Notes: a model not told the origin generated them from the letters alone. A stretch of 64,000 nucleotides of DNA from Vibrio sp. CDRSL-10 TSBA (GCA_039696685.1 CP155566.1:1922001-1986000), one strand, 5' to 3'. Positions 1 to 10,517 are shown, counted from the first letter of the stretch. Made by a program: numbers and translations.

Positions 1-658
1 GGGTTGACAGTAATTCAGCATAAGAGACCTTATCACTGGCCCAGAACAGCAGTCCGAGCGAAACAATCAGCAGCAGCGGTGCCGACAAGGTTTCCAGCCA
101 CTTAATGGAATTAGCGCCTTTGAGTACGACACCGATATTCAGCAGACAAAAGATAAAGAAACCAAATACCTCACCCTGACCGCCCAGACTGGCCCAGCTG
201 GTTGAAATTTCCGATAATAAAAGGTGAATCGCCAGCCCGCCAAACATGGTCTGAATACCAAACCAGCCGCAGGCAACAAAGCCGCGGATAAGACACGGTA
301 CGTTCGAACCCACGATCCCGAACGATGAACGCAGCAGCACCGGAAAAGGTAATCCGTATTTAGTTCCGGCGAACGCGTTCAGCGTCAGCGGGATCAACAC
401 GATAATATTGGCAATAAAAATAGTCAGCAGTGCCTCTACCACCGACAGACCAAAATAAGCGGTTAGTATCCCGCCCAGCGTATAGGTCGGCACACAAATC
501 GCAATCCCCACCCACAGAGCCGCAATATTCCACTGACTCCAACTGCGCTCTTTGATCTTAGTTGGCGCTAAATCCTGATTAAAGTTTTTACTGTTTAATA
601 AATCGTCCCCGACTTCTAATTCATAGAAGTCACCCACTTTCTTCATTTGCGTTTGCAT
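1..658 (-). CDS. NCS1-family nucleobase/hydantoin permease (partial, runs off window)
   Basis: Inner-membrane secondary transporter of the nucleobase:cation symporter-1 family, probably importing uracil or a related pyrimidine for the adjacent rut pathway. About 219 N-terminal codons are present of the roughly 480-500 usual for the family. A soluble head with the SWSQWNIAALW motif is followed by several hydrophobic segments, including the family-typical run around LNAFAGTKYGLPFPVLLRSS. The ATG at 658 is preceded on the minus strand by a purine-rich stretch. It is co-oriented with rutABCDEF but separated from rutF by 298 bases, so it may have its own promoter. E. coli uses an NCS2 protein (RutG) in this place. 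Substrate is inferred from context only. Confidence 0.85.
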   Translation of the reverse strand, partial: MQTQMKKVGDFYELEVGDDLLNSKNFNQDLAPTKIKERSWSQWNIAALWVGIAICVPTYTLGGILTAYFGLSVVEALLTIFIANIIVLIPLTLNAFAGTKYGLPFPVLLRSSFGIVGSNVPCLIRGFVACGWFGIQTMFGGLAIHLLLSEISTSWASLGGQGEVFGFFIFCLLNIGVVLKGANSIKWLETLSAPLLLIVSLGLLFWASDKVSYAELLST

Positions 659-956
659 AAAAATGTCCTCATCCCGTTGAGATTCATTTATTGTCCTTAA
701 TTTTTACAACGCTGAATTATTCAAACCACCTGTTTATTGAAATAGATTTACCGAGCCAAAGTTATCGACAAAAACCATCAAAAAAATTAACCACGCCCAC
801 TAAAATCGTCAGCACATTATCAAGATGACAATAGGTAAAATCAGTCACAAAATTGTGTGGTAAAAATAAATCCGTCACTCAAAAAATAGTCCTGCGAGTA
901 CGGAAGTAAGTAAAACTCCTCCAAAGCAAATATCATGATTCAGCCTCCGGCGGTGA

Positions 957-1514
957 TCAGGTTAATTTGTGATAGCGACGATCAAAATACACCAGGTTGG
1001 AGACCTGCTGAGCAGCGCCAATACCCACAATTTCACAGAAAAACACTTCGTGCGTGCCGACCGTCGCGCGCGACGCAATTTTGCAGTCAAATGCGGTCGA
1101 GCTGGCCGCTAACACCGGCGCGCCGGTGACAAATGATTGCCATGCCACGCTGTCGAAGCGCTCCTGCTGGCTGAGCTTACCGGCAAATAAGCCGGACACT
1201 TGCGCCTGGTCCGCCGCTAACGTGTTGACGCACAAGGTTTGCGCTTGATCGAATACCTCAAACACCGATGAAGATCGGTTTAAACACACCAACAGCGTCG
1301 GTGGCGTGTCGGTCACACTGGTCACCGCCGTTGCGGTAAATCCGGCGGCCTGCCCGTCAACGATTGTGGTGACGACATTAACCGCAGACCCCAGGCTTGC
1401 CATGCCATCTTTAAAGGCCTGCACTCCGTTATCTGCCACCTGAGCAAACTCGGTAAAATTCATCTCATTACTGACCGGTTCACTGACAACTAAATCCAGA
1501 CTCATTTCACTCAT
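957..1514 (-). CDS. rutF: Rut pathway flavin reductase RutF
   Basis: NADH:FMN reductase that supplies reduced flavin to the RutA monooxygenase. The 185-residue protein has the flavin-reductase-like split barrel: GSAVNVVTT and [10 protein letters not shown] near the N-terminus, [10 protein letters not shown] in the middle, and a C-terminal [13 protein letters not shown] segment that is typical of the family. The start at 1514 overlaps the end of rutE by eight bases, as expected for the last gene of a translationally coupled operon. Length agrees with RutF proteins. Alternative HpaC-like flavin reductases are unlikely given the full rut context. Confidence 0.93.
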   Translation of the reverse strand: MSEMSLDLVVSEPVSNEMNFTEFAQVADNGVQAFKDGMASLGSAVNVVTTIVDGQAAGFTATAVTSVTDTPPTLLVCLNRSSSVFEVFDQAQTLCVNTLAADQAQVSGLFAGKLSQQERFDSVAWQSFVTGAPVLAASSTAFDCKIASRATVGTHEVFFCEIVGIGAAQQVSNLVYFDRRYHKLT

Positions 1515-2098
1515 AACGGCATGCCTCCTCGAAAGTTAAACGCGGTAAACGACCATACAGTTTGCTGCTGTCGCCATAGCCAATATTGATCATCAGGTTA
1601 GTTTTCCAGCTGGTGCCGGCAAAGAAGGTTTCATCCACCGCTTGCGGGTCGAAACCTGACAGCGGACCGGTATCCAGCCCCATGGCACGCGCGGCCAGAA
1701 TCATATATCCCGCCTGCATTGAACTGTTGCGCATTGCGGTTTCCTGGGCCAGCGCCTCACTGGACGTGAACCAGCTTTTCGCATCGCCGTGCGGAAACAG
1801 TGCGGGCAGCGCATCGTAAAACTGACTGTCATAAGCGACAATCACAGTTACAGGTGCAGACAGGGTTTTGTCCAGATTGCCTTTGGATAAAGTGGGTGCC
1901 AAACGGGCTTTCCCTTCTGCTGAAGTGACAAACACAAAACGCGCCGGAGAAACAGTTGGCGGATGTCGGCCCCATACACGTCAGTTGATAGAGCTGCTCA
2001 ATTTGCTCCTGACTGACGGCTTTATCCAGCCAGCCATTATGAGTACGCGCCTCAGTAAATAATTGTTTCAGTGCTGCCTCATCCATGATGTGACTCAT
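1507..2098 (-). CDS. rutE: Malonic semialdehyde reductase RutE (one-base frame break)
   Basis: Nitroreductase-fold enzyme that reduces malonic semialdehyde to 3-hydroxypropionate, the last step of the Rut pathway. Reading from the ATG at 2098 gives [14 protein letters not shown] and then GPTSANC, and the frame breaks at 1949-1953 (GAAAC on the plus strand). Removing one A gives [17 protein letters not shown], identical in layout to E. coli RutE, and a 196-residue protein, which is the E. coli length. The downstream part holds [26 protein letters not shown] and [17 protein letters not shown]. Start chosen by homology; a longer upstream reading would not match. The break is probably a sequence artefact. 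Confidence 0.9.
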
Positions 2099-2153
2099 TT
2101 GTTGTCTCCTGCGTATCAATATTTCTGGTGAGTAAATATATTTATTAATGCAT

Positions 2154-2919
2154 TTAGCTGTAAAAATGATCGAGTATCTTTGTGAATTCTTCCGGTTCAG
2201 TAATATTGCAGGCATGCCCGCCATACGGCATAAAATATAACGATGAATCGGGTATGGCCTGATTTAATCGCTCCGAACATGAATAAGGCACTAATAAGTC
2301 ATCACGACTGGCAATAATACCGGTCGGACAACCTATATTCTGCAACTGCCCGGAGAGATCAAATTGCTCGATGGCCGCAATACGTCTGCGCAAATTTGTT
2401 GTATCGGCAAAGGCAGCAATCATTTTTTGCGCCTCTTCACTCAGTAGTGCAGCATGCTGTTTGATCCATTGCGCCGGGTATAAAAACAGCGGCTGGGCTT
2501 TGACGAACATCTCGACTCCGGACTCCTGCAATAAGCGCTTTCTGATCTCAAAGCAGAGCCGGGTATGGTCATCGGTTTTCTCCCAACTGTTGATCAGCAG
2601 CAGACTGGCCACTTTCTGCGGGGCATCGAGCGCCAGTTGCAAGCCGATCAAACCGCCTAATGCATGACCAATGAAATGTACTTGCTGCGTTTTAGTGGTG
2701 CTTAGCAACGCATTCACTTCCTGCGCCATATCCGTGACACTGTAACCCTCACTAATCGCACCATCGCTGTTGCCGGTTCCGAAACTGGTCGTACACCACC
2801 ACTCTGAAGCGCGTTGCCAGCTCAGGGACCAGACTGTCCCAGTAGTGGTGGGAGCCGCCCAGACCGGATGAAAGCAAAACAGTTTCAGGGTGATTATCGC
2901 CATGGATCTCAAAATACAT
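2154..2919 (-). CDS. rutD: Alpha/beta hydrolase RutD (one-base frame break)
   Basis: Putative carbamate/aminoacrylate hydrolase of the Rut pathway. From the ATG at 2919 the protein reads MYFEIHGDNHPETVLLSSGL, then VVVYDQF; at 2781-2785 (GAAAC) one extra base breaks the frame, and removal gives YDQFGTGNSDGAISEGYSV, the expected family sequence. Later segments GHALGGLIGLQLALD (nucleophile-elbow region), AQPLFLYPAQW and MPYGGHACNITEPE (histidine region) match RutD closely. Corrected length 254 residues, against 266 in E. coli. It lies between rutE and rutC in the usual operon order. Confidence 0.9.
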
Positions 2920-2943
2920 GCTGCCCTACCTCACTCTGTGCGT

Positions 2944-3333
2944 TTACGCCTGGCCAACATGGGCAATCGAAGCAATCTCGATCAAGGCTTCTTCTTTCAC
3001 CAGACCACACTGAATGCAATAACGCGCCGGTTTATCGCCCGGGAAGAAATCCGCGTACACCGCATTAATCATTGCGTAGTCCTTCCAGTCCCGGATCATA
3101 ATCATGTTGAAAGTCACATCAGCCATGGTGCCGCCGGCTTCTTCCACCACATCTTTAATGGTGTTGAGGACATGACGGGTCTGCGCCGCCGCATCACCGG
3201 GAAACACCACATTGTTGTCGTGGTCGAACGGCAGTGTGCCGGACACATACACCACTCCATCGGCTTGAGTACCCGGGGAATACGGGGCAAGAGGTGTACC
3301 GGTTCCTTCAGGGACAACGATTTGTTTAGGCAT
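2944..3333 (-). CDS. rutC: 3-aminoacrylate deaminase RutC (Rid family)
   Basis: RidA/YjgF-type trimeric deaminase of the uracil-degradation pathway acting on the 3-aminoacrylate released by RutB. The 129-residue sequence has the family motifs [30 protein letters not shown] with the substrate-binding arginine and cysteine region, and the usual length. Eleven bases separate it from rutB upstream; a purine-rich ribosome binding site precedes the ATG. The operon position between rutB and rutD separates it from generic RidA. Confidence 0.93.
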   Translation of the reverse strand: MPKQIVVPEGTGTPLAPYSPGTQADGVVYVSGTLPFDHDNNVVFPGDAAAQTRHVLNTIKDVVEEAGGTMADVTFNMIMIRDWKDYAMINAVYADFFPGDKPARYCIQCGLVKEEALIEIASIAHVGQA

Positions 3334-3344
3334 AATAATCTCCT

Positions 3345-4067
3345 TTATTTATTTGCCAGAGCCTGGGCGTAATCTTCCAGATTGGAAACCCAGCCAAAAA
3401 AAGTACGGATATTGAACAGCGCAGCTTCATGCGCTGCCATCGGGCCTGCCGGATGCGTCGCATCCGATAAAACCAGGCCGAAATATTCGAGATGAAAGCC
3501 GTCGCGCAGGGTCGATTCAACACACACGTTGGTGGCGATACCGGTAAACACTAAGTTACGGATCCCACGTGCGCGCAGCATGGTGTCGAGGTTAGTATTA
3601 AAGAAACCGCTGTAACGCGTTTTAGGGATTACCCAGTCTCCTTCTTGCGGAACAATCTCATCCACCAGGGCATAATCCCAACCACCTTTGGCCAGAAACT
3701 GGCCGGATAACTCCGGCTTACTGCGCATGGTTTTCAGCGCATTGGATTTATGCCAGTTCGGTGAACCTGCGCCACCCGCTTCAACATAATCGGCATCCCA
3801 GCCATTTTGCAGAAACACGATCTGCATCCCTGCCTGACGGGACAACGCAATCGCACGGTTAATGTTTTCAATCACCGGGCCGGTGGCGGAAACATCAAAT
3901 CCGGCCAGATCGAGATAGCCTTGCTGGCTGGCATAGGCGTTTTGCATATCCACCACAATCAGCGCAGTTTCACTCGGTTTAATCGCTAAGGCTTCAGGCT
4001 CGGCTTTGACCACCAAAGGGGAATCGCTGTGATTTAGTGTGTAGCCGGAAATCGCGTCGTGACTCAT
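3345..4067 (-). CDS. rutB: Ureidoacrylate amidohydrolase RutB
   Basis: Isochorismatase-fold amidohydrolase that cleaves the ring-opened RutA product to carbamate and aminoacrylate. The 240-residue protein shows the cysteine-hydrolase triad: Asp40 in VVDMQNAY, Lys149 in [10 protein letters not shown] and Cys182 in [11 protein letters not shown], with the cis-peptide turn just before the cysteine. The ATG at 4067 overlaps the rutA stop as ATGA, so translation is coupled to rutA. Length and motifs agree with E. coli RutB. Confidence 0.94.
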   Translation of the reverse strand: MSHDAISGYTLNHSDSPLVVKAEPEALAIKPSETALIVVDMQNAYASQQGYLDLAGFDVSATGPVIENINRAIALSRQAGMQIVFLQNGWDADYVEAGGAGSPNWHKSNALKTMRSKPELSGQFLAKGGWDYALVDEIVPQEGDWVIPKTRYSGFFNTNLDTMLRARGIRNLVFTGIATNVCVESTLRDGFHLEYFGLVLSDATHPAGPMAAHEAALFNIRTFFGWVSNLEDYAQALANK

Positions 4068-5155
4068 GCTGCGTACTCTCCCTGATAACCAATGTGTTGA
4101 CGGGTTTTCATCAGCGGCTGAATACGCTCACCAAAAGCGGTCACGCCGCTGATAAAGTCATCGAATGTCAGCAGCACACCGCCGGTACCTTCGACTTCGG
4201 CCACTTCATCCAGCATCCTGGCCACGTTTTCGTAAGAGCCCACCAGCGTGCCCATGTTGATATTGACCGCTGAGGTCGGATCCGACATCTGGCGCACGTT
4301 GGTATCCGAACCAGAGGTGGTGTCTTTGGCCGCCTGGTCACCGAGCCACTTGAGCGCTTCGACGTCTTTACCTTCTTTATAGCTTTCCCATTTCGCCCGG
4401 GCGGCTTCATCGCTTTCATCAGCGATGACCATAAACAGCACAAATGAGCTCACGTCACGCTGCGTTTTTTGCGTCGCTTCAAGCAGGCGATCAGCGGCCG
4501 GCGCGAAGGCTTTCGGCGTATTCACACCTTTGCCAAACACAAAGTTGTGATCGGCGTATTGGGCCGAAAATGCCATCCCGGCATCACTGGAACCGGCACA
4601 GATAATTTTCATCGTGTCCTGCGGACGCGGGCTCAAACGACAATCTTGCATGGTGAAGTAATCACCTTTCAGATCAGAAACCCCTTCGTCCCACAAATCA
4701 CGCAATACCTGAGCGTATTCAGATAGATAGTCATAGCGCGACGCGAAAAACTCATCGCCCGGCCATAGCCCCATCTGGGTGTACTCCGGCTTTTGCCAAC
4801 CTGTGACCAGGTTGACGCCAAAACGGCCGTTGGAAATGGAATCAATCGTCGATGCCATACGCGCGGTAATCGCTGGTGGCAGGGTTAAAGTCGCCGCGGT
4901 TGCGAACAGCTTAATTTTTGAGGTCACGGCCGCCAGACCAGCCATCAGGGTGAAAGATTCCAGGTTGTGTTCCCAGAACTCAGTTTTGCCGCCAAAACCG
5001 CGTAACTTAATCATGGATAACGCGAAATCTAATCCGTAATGTTCCGCGCGCAGCACAATCTCTTTGTTCAACTCGAAGGTTGGCATGTATTGCGGGGCAT
5101 TTTCTGAAATCAGCCAGCCGTTATTGCCAATGGGAATGAATACTCCAATCTGCAT
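4064..5155 (-). CDS. rutA: Pyrimidine monooxygenase RutA
   Basis: FMN-dependent luciferase-like monooxygenase that opens the uracil ring between N3 and C4. The start at 5155 ([16 protein letters not shown]) is chosen because it gives 363 residues and aligns with the E. coli N-terminal core; an in-frame extension to 5197 is less likely. Family landmarks are [37 protein letters not shown] and [18 protein letters not shown]. First gene of the operon, with 117 bases between its start and a RutR-type palindrome. No frame problem is visible. Confidence 0.96.
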   Translation of the reverse strand: MQIGVFIPIGNNGWLISENAPQYMPTFELNKEIVLRAEHYGLDFALSMIKLRGFGGKTEFWEHNLESFTLMAGLAAVTSKIKLFATAATLTLPPAITARMASTIDSISNGRFGVNLVTGWQKPEYTQMGLWPGDEFFASRYDYLSEYAQVLRDLWDEGVSDLKGDYFTMQDCRLSPRPQDTMKIICAGSSDAGMAFSAQYADHNFVFGKGVNTPKAFAPAADRLLEATQKTQRDVSSFVLFMVIADESDEAARAKWESYKEGKDVEALKWLGDQAAKDTTSGSDTNVRQMSDPTSAVNINMGTLVGSYENVARMLDEVAEVEGTGGVLLTFDDFISGVTAFGERIQPLMKTRQHIGYQGEYAA

Positions 5156-5271
5156 AGAAACTCCTTTTTTCGACATGCATTTATCTGCTCTTCGCATTGA
5201 TCCTAATCAATCTTTATGCCAAAAGTTAATTTAACTTATATAACAATGATTTAAATCAAACCATATAATCT

Positions 5272-5295
5272 AAAACAGACCATTTGGTCTGTTTT
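5272..5295. promoter_or_regulatory. Candidate RutR operator upstream of rutA
   Basis: Two perfect 11-base arms, AAAACAGACCA and TGGTCTGTTTT, flank a TT spacer. The core GACCA-N2-TGGTC matches the known RutR recognition sequence (TTGACCANNTGGTCAA in E. coli). It lies 117 bases upstream of the rutA start, with rutR itself as the next gene on the same strand. Repression relieved by uracil or thymine is the known RutR behaviour; direct regulation here is inferred. The 359-base gap between rutA and rutR otherwise contains only the rutR terminator. Confidence 0.8.
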
Positions 5296-5442
5296 GTTGC
5301 AATAAAAATGGTGCAATAGCACTAATTGAGTGCGCAATTTTTGCTCAAATCGATGTTAAAACGGACAAGGAGAAAACGGACAGGCGTGCAGGAAAAGCGA
5401 TACGAAGAGGATGAAGCGGTACAACGAGAAACTGAAAAAGGA

Positions 5443-5470
5443 AAGAAAAAGGCGCGTCAGATGACGCGCC
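5443..5470 (-). terminator. Rho-independent terminator of rutR
   Basis: On the minus strand a 9-base-pair stem GGCGCGTCA / TGACGCGCC with a two-base loop is followed by TTTTTC. It lies 45 bases after the rutR stop and separates rutR transcription from rutA. Confidence 0.85.
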
Positions 5471-5514
5471 AAATCATAATCAAGGATAAATAAGAGATTG
5501 AGGATGGATAAGAG

Positions 5515-6199
5515 TCAGAACAGACTGCCCAATACCACTCCCTGAATAGTCTGGCAGGTATCTTCAAAAAATTCTTTGTTATTAAGATCTTTACCGGTAA
5601 TCGCTTTCACCTGAACGCTGAAATCAGCGTAGTGCTGGGTCGTAGACCAGATAATAAAGATCAGTTGAGCGGGTTTCGATGGGCTTTAGTTTGCCTTGGC
5701 TTATCCACTGCTCAATCACTTTCGACTTTTCGCTCATGATCTGTTTAAGCGGACCGGAGAGATAATTTTTCAGGATCGGTGCACCCTGGATGATTTCCAG
5801 GCAGAACAGACGCGAAGCCTGAGGTTGATCGCGCGATAACTCCAGCTTAAGACGAATGTACTTTTCCAGAGCGGTTTTGGGATCATCCGGCTCTTCAAAA
5901 CTGCCAATTGGCGCCAGCCAGTCATTGAGAATATTCTCCAGAATGGTCAGATAGAGTGCCTCTTTACTTTTGAAATAGTAAAACAGGTTGGTTTTGGAAA
6001 TATCTGCGGCCGTGGCAATCTGCTCCATGGTCGTGCCATGAAAGCCAAACTTTGAGAATACAGACAATGCGGTTTCAAGAATAAATTGTCTTTTGTCCGC
6101 AAACTTTTTACGCCGCCGGGTACCGGGCTCGACATTAGTGCGTGTTTTCTTCAGGCCCTCGACCTTAGCTCCCTTTAACGAAATATTTTCTCTAACCAT
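5515..6199 (-). CDS. rutR: TetR-family pyrimidine regulator RutR (one-base frame break)
   Basis: Repressor of the rut operon that responds to pyrimidines. The N-terminal helix-turn-helix reads FSKFGFHGTTMEQIATAADISKTNLFYYFKSKEALY split over the TetR signature, followed by LELSRDQPQASRLFCLEI. Near the end the frame breaks at 5673-5677 (GTTTC); removing one T gives LIFIIWSTTQHYADF and a normal C-terminus that ends at 5515, for 227 residues against 212 in E. coli. Without the correction the protein would stop at 5624 after a nonsensical tail. The extra length is at the N-terminus, so a later start is possible. Confidence 0.9.
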
Positions 6200-6284
6200 G
6201 AGTACGACTCTAACTATAGGATTGACGCGAAACTAAGCGGATAGTTTACCACTTAACATCTGATGTGTGTTCGCTAATCGAGCG

Positions 6285-6716
6285 TCAGTCGGAACGCGTC
6301 AGGTTTGCAGTCATCATCACCAGCCACTGCTTCATCTGCGCTTGCTGCTCATAATCCAGCCCCTCGGTCATTCGCGTCGATACCGCGCGGCGCGCCTCTT
6401 TTATCTGCAGTGCCAGCGCCTGACCCGAATCGGTCAGCGACAGTATCAATTCACGTTTGTCGTGCGGATTTTTCATCCGATCTACCAAACCTTGCTTGAT
6501 CAGCTCATTGATCAAACGAGTAATCTGCGCCTTATCTTTTTTAATCGCCATGGCCACATCATGCGCGGTGCACGGCACATGAGTCGCAATGTAATGCAAA
6601 GCCAAACCCTGAAAAAACGGCAGGTCTACTCCCTGCTTTTCTAGCTCCTGGGTAATATTTTCACGCATGCACTGAGTCAGGTAAGCGACATGATGCTCTA
6701 AAGGACTACTTTTCAT
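6285..6716 (-). CDS. MarR-family transcriptional regulator
   Basis: A 143-residue winged-helix regulator. The recognition region AHDVAMAIKKDKAQITRLINELIKQGLV and the wing with the MarR signature DRMKNPHDKRELILSLTDSG are clear. It is divergent from the small membrane protein at 6785, with a 68-base shared promoter carrying two matching dyads, so autoregulation and control of the neighbour are likely. The ligand cannot be predicted. Not close enough to a named MarR member for a symbol. Confidence 0.9.
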   Translation of the reverse strand: MKSSPLEHHVAYLTQCMRENITQELEKQGVDLPFFQGLALHYIATHVPCTAHDVAMAIKKDKAQITRLINELIKQGLVDRMKNPHDKRELILSLTDSGQALALQIKEARRAVSTRMTEGLDYEQQAQMKQWLVMMTANLTRSD

Positions 6717-6719
6717 ATG

Positions 6720-6768
6720 GTTGATATTGTCAACTAATCGCCTTAATATAGTTGACTATATCAACTAA
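6720..6768. promoter_or_regulatory. Paired dyad operator for the MarR-type regulator
   Basis: Two copies of GTTGA-N5-TCAACTAA occur at 6720-6737 and 6751-6768. The second is extended to a perfect TAGTTGA/TCAACTA dyad at 6749-6767. Their spacing of 31 bases is about three helical turns, placing both on one DNA face between the divergent marR and DUF2798-like genes. Assignment to this MarR protein is inferred from position. Confidence 0.75.
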
Positions 6769-6784
6769 TAACCGAATCGACCAT

Positions 6785-7228
6785 ATGAATCTAAAAAAAC
6801 TGGCTATCACCTTGCCTGCTCCTGTCTGTATTGTGGCGAGCATCTCAGCTTTCATTACCTACATTAACCACGGCCTGAGTGCTGAATTCGCTAGCCAATG
6901 GCTGAAGTCATTCTTATTCTCTCTGGTCGTGATCCTGCCGATTGCCGGCTTGCTGATCATGAAACTGGCGCAGTTGGTTGAACGCCGTCTGCCTCATATT
7001 CAGCCGTTAAGCCGCAAACTGATTTTATGTGGTTTGATTGCGCTGAGCCTGGAATCAATCATCAGCCTGATGTCCGTGCTTTCCACTTCACAGGCAGACA
7101 GTGCCAGCCAGTTCATCGCTTTCTGGGCGCTGACTCTGCTCAAAGCTCTGCCACTGGGTTACCTGATTGCCATGATCATGGTCTTCATCGTACGTCCGAA
7201 AATTCAACGTGCGCTCGCTGCCGCCTGA
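6785..7228 (+). CDS. DUF2798-type small membrane protein
   Basis: A 147-residue, four-segment inner-membrane protein of the DUF2798 type, in which two similar halves each hold two hydrophobic helices. The ATG at 6785 (MNLKKLAITLPAPVCIV) is preferred over an upstream non-ATG start, because it places the first helix at the N-terminus and leaves the operator outside the gene. Function is not known; in other genomes such proteins often neighbour MarR or TetR regulators, as here. Confidence 0.75.
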   Translation: MNLKKLAITLPAPVCIVASISAFITYINHGLSAEFASQWLKSFLFSLVVILPIAGLLIMKLAQLVERRLPHIQPLSRKLILCGLIALSLESIISLMSVLSTSQADSASQFIAFWALTLLKALPLGYLIAMIMVFIVRPKIQRALAAA

Positions 7229-7293
7229 TACTAAAAAGCTGTACGCTGTAAGGTGTATGTCACGTTAACAGGCATACCGACTTCGGCTTCGAG

Positions 7294-7353
7294 CATAAAA
7301 AATCGGGCTGGGCACAGGTGGCTGAATATTATTCAGTGCCTGTGACCAGCCCG
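7294..7353 (-). terminator. Long-stem terminator downstream of xylA
   Basis: Read on the minus strand, a long imperfect stem (CGGGCTGG...CACAGG...CTGAATA paired with its complement) is followed by ATTTTTTATG. It lies about 110 bases past the xylA stop, and probably also insulates the convergent gene ending at 7228. Confidence 0.85.
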
Positions 7354-7463
7354 ACCGCTGTCACTTCTGCCCTACCCGACTTTCCGTCCCCTACAGACGA
7401 AATGAAGTGACAGCGCTAAACTTAGGGTCTCATCACCCTTGGGTTTAGTCGAAAATATATTGG

Positions 7464-8784
7464 TTAATCGAAAATATATCGGTTAACCACGTTTTCCAGA
7501 TACTCTTGTTTACCGGACTCACGCTGTGGCTGAATTTCATTATCGACCGCGTATTTTGCCAGAGTTTCCAGATTGTGATCGCCGGACAGAATCGCTTTAC
7601 CCAGCGGCTCATTCCAGCCAGCGTAACGTTGCGCGATATTTTTGCCCAGTTTGTCATCTTCCAGCATACGAGCTGCTTTTTTCAGAGCCAGCGCCATGGT
7701 ATCCATACCACCGATATGACCGTAGAACAGATCTTCAGGGTCGATAGACGGACGGCGCAGACGTGCATCAAAGTTCAGACCACCGGTGGTAAAGCCACCT
7801 GATTTGAGAATTTCGTACATCACCAGAGTGTTTTCTTCCACACTGTTCGGGAACTGGTCGGTATCCCAGCCCAGTTGTGGGTCACCACGGTTAGCATCGA
7901 CTGAACCAAAGATACCCAGAGATGTTGCGGTCGCAATTTCATGCTGGAAGCTATGGCCTGCCAGTGTAGCGTGGTTCGCTTCGATGTTGACCTTCACTTC
8001 ATTTTCCAGACCAAACTGTTTCAGGAAACCGTACACAGTAGCGGTATCGTAGTCGTACTGGTGTTTGGTCGGTTCCTGCGGCTTAGGTTCGATCAGAATC
8101 GTGCCTTTGAAGCCAATTTTATGTTTATGCTCAACCACCATTTGCATCAGGCGACCCAGTTGTTCGCGTTTCCTGACGTAAATCAGTATTAAGCAGAGTT
8201 TCGTAACCTTCACGGCCGCCCCACAACACGTAGTTTTCGCCGCCCAGACGCTGGGTGGCATTCATCGCGTTAAAGATTTGGGTTGCCGCGTAAGCAAATA
8301 CTTTCGGATCCGGGTTAGTGCCTGCACCAGCCATGTAGCGAGGGTTAGAGAAAGCATTCGCCGTACCCCACAACAATTTGACGCCACTTTCCTGCTGTTT
8401 GGCTTCCAGCTTATCGACCATGCGGGCAAAGTTATTCACATACTCTTTGATGCTGTTGCCTTCCGGCGCTACATCCACATCGTGGAAGCAGTAAAACGGT
8501 ACGTTAAGTTTTTTGTAAAATTCAAACGCCACGTCGGCTTTCATCATTGCCAGTTCCATCTCACTGCCCGCTTTTTGCCAAGGGCGGTCAAAGGTACCGT
8601 TACCAAATACATCAGAGCCCGGCCAGACAAAGTTGTGCCAGTAACAAGCGGCAAACCGCAGATGGTCTTTCATCGATTTGCCCATCACCATCTGATCCGG
8701 ATTGTAATGACGGAATGCCAGCGGGTTATTGGATTCAGGGCCTTCAAACTTTATGGAATCTACATTAGGAAAAAAATCATTCAT
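7464..8784 (-). CDS. xylA: Xylose isomerase XylA (one-base frame break)
   Basis: Converts D-xylose to D-xylulose in the cytoplasm. The N-terminal part holds [18 protein letters not shown] and the catalytic [11 protein letters not shown]; the later part holds [28 protein letters not shown] and the metal-binding [17 protein letters not shown] region. The two parts are joined at 8168-8172 (GTTTC on plus, GAAAC on coding strand): deleting one base gives [20 protein letters not shown] and 439 residues, against 440 in E. coli. The last 19 coding bases are duplicated in tandem just beyond the gene. Divergent from the xylose symporter gene. Confidence 0.93.
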
Positions 8785-9112
8785 AATCTTGCTCTCGTTA
8801 TTTTAGTGAGTGTGTCAATCCGTTGCATTTGAATAACGTTCCATCAATCAAACGTCAGGAATAACTTTATTTTCATTGATAACAGAGAATCTTCAATTAC
8901 GAATTTTCGCAACCTAGTTCAGATATCTTTCAACTGTGATACTCGCCACACTTCCAAATCAATACCAAACAAAACAATGACTTACTTAAAAAGTAACTTT
9001 AAGATCACAATTACAAAATATCATAATGATGATGATTTATTCCGTAATTTATTTATCAGGATTTACTTACAAGAATATTAGCGCCCTACAAAAAATATAA
9101 CGAGGAATAAAC
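8785..9112. promoter_or_regulatory. Divergent xylA / xylose-symporter promoter region with CRP-like site
   Basis: AT-rich 328-base region between the divergent starts. At 8935-8950, TGTGA-TACTCG-CCACA matches the CRP consensus in nine of ten core positions. The XylR site was not resolved by eye. Catabolite control through CRP would fit a xylose system but is inferred. Confidence 0.5.
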
Positions 9113-10517
9113 ATGAATAATAAAGTCAACGTGCTGCGCCTGACTCTGGTGGTAGCACTCGGTGGGCTCTTATTTGGTTATGACACTGCCGTCATATCAG
9201 GAGCAACCGAAGCACTACAATCCTATTTCCAACTGACTCCGGCCGAACTCGGTTTTGCCGCCTCTTCCGCTCTGATCGGCTGTGTACTGGGTGCCATTGT
9301 CGCCGGTGATTTCAGTAGCCGTTACGGCCGGCGTGGCGCACTGAAAATCGCTGCCTTGCTGTTTCTGATCTCAGCCGTCGGTTCAGCGATTCCGGAAAGC
9401 TACTGGACCTTCGTCATCTACCGTATTATCGGGGGTGTCGGTGTCGGTATCGCGTCCATGGTTTCGCCAATGTACATTGCGGAAGTCGCCCCGCCGAAAA
9501 AGCGTGGCGGACTGGTCGCCTGTAACCAGTTTGCGATCATCTTCGGCATGCTGGTGGTCTATTTCGTTAACTACGGTATCGCTCTGATTGGCACTGAAAC
9601 CTGGCTTAATACCACCGGCTGGCGCTATATGTTTGCTTCTGAGGTGATTCCGGCGGGCCTGTTTCCTGCTGCTGCTGTTTACTGTACCGGAAACGCCACG
9701 CTGGCTGGCGATGCGGGGCAGAAACGATGAGGCTTACTCACTGCTTAAAGCACTTAACAATGGTAACGGTGCAGATGTCGATCACCAATGGCAGGACATC
9801 CAGTCTTCATTCAAGCAACACAACAGCACATCGATTGTCGCCAGCGGATTCTTTGGTGTACTGGTGATCGGGATTATGCTCAGTGTGCTGCAGCAGGTCA
9901 CCGGCATCAACGTATTCCTGTATTACGCTCCGACCATTCTGAAAGGCTTTAGTAACTCCAGTATCGATATTGCATTGCTGCAAACCATTCTGGTCGGTGC
10001 CGTCAACCTCGGCTTTACTGTCGTTGCGATTGTGACCGTGGATAAATTCGGCCGTCGCCCGCTGATGATGCTGGGTGCAGCCTTAATGGCGGTCAGTATG
10101 ATTGCGATTGGTACCGCGGCTTATCTCAATGCTATCGGCGGATATCTGCTGATCTTCGTACTGCTCTACATCGGTGCATTTGCGCTGTCACTTGGTCCAG
10201 TGGTCTGGGTGTTGCTGTCAGAAATTTTCCCTAACAGTATTCGTTCTAAAGCATTGTCAATCGCCGTGTTTGCTCAATGGGCCGCAAACTTTGTGGTCTC
10301 GCAGACTTTCCCGATGATGAACGATCCACAAAGCAGTGTGTACCAAACCTTTAACGGTGGCTTTCCGTTCTGGTTATACGGCGTGATGGGTATCTTTACC
10401 ATTTACTTTATCTACAAGTGGGTACCGGAAACCAAAGGTAAATCGCTTGAGGAACTGGAAGAATTATGGGAGAAATCTCCCAAACCCGGTGAAGAGAAGA
10501 TTATTACTAATCATTAA
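9113..10517 (+). CDS. xylE: D-xylose:H+ symporter, sugar porter family (one-base frame break)
   Basis: Twelve-helix major facilitator sugar porter. GGLLFGYDTAVISG in helix 1, SRYGRRGALK and DKFGRRPLMM loops, QQVTGINVFLYYAP in the centre and the C-terminal PETKGKSLEELEELW are diagnostic for the XylE/GLUT-like group. The frame breaks at 9661-9665 (GTTTC); removing one T restores AGLFLLLLFTVPETPRWLAM, including the conserved PETPRWL motif. Corrected length 467 residues. Position between xylA and xylR supports xylose as substrate, although related hexose porters cannot be excluded. Confidence 0.85.

Noticed and set aside
301..320. tRNA T-loop-like GTTCGAACCC
   Set aside because: It lies inside the NCS1 permease reading frame and has no cloverleaf around it.
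9688..9694. GAAAC in xylE (GAA ACG CC, PETPRW) as another inserted base
   Set aside because: Here the reading frame is correct with GAAAC, so it is a natural occurrence; not every GAAAC is an artefact.
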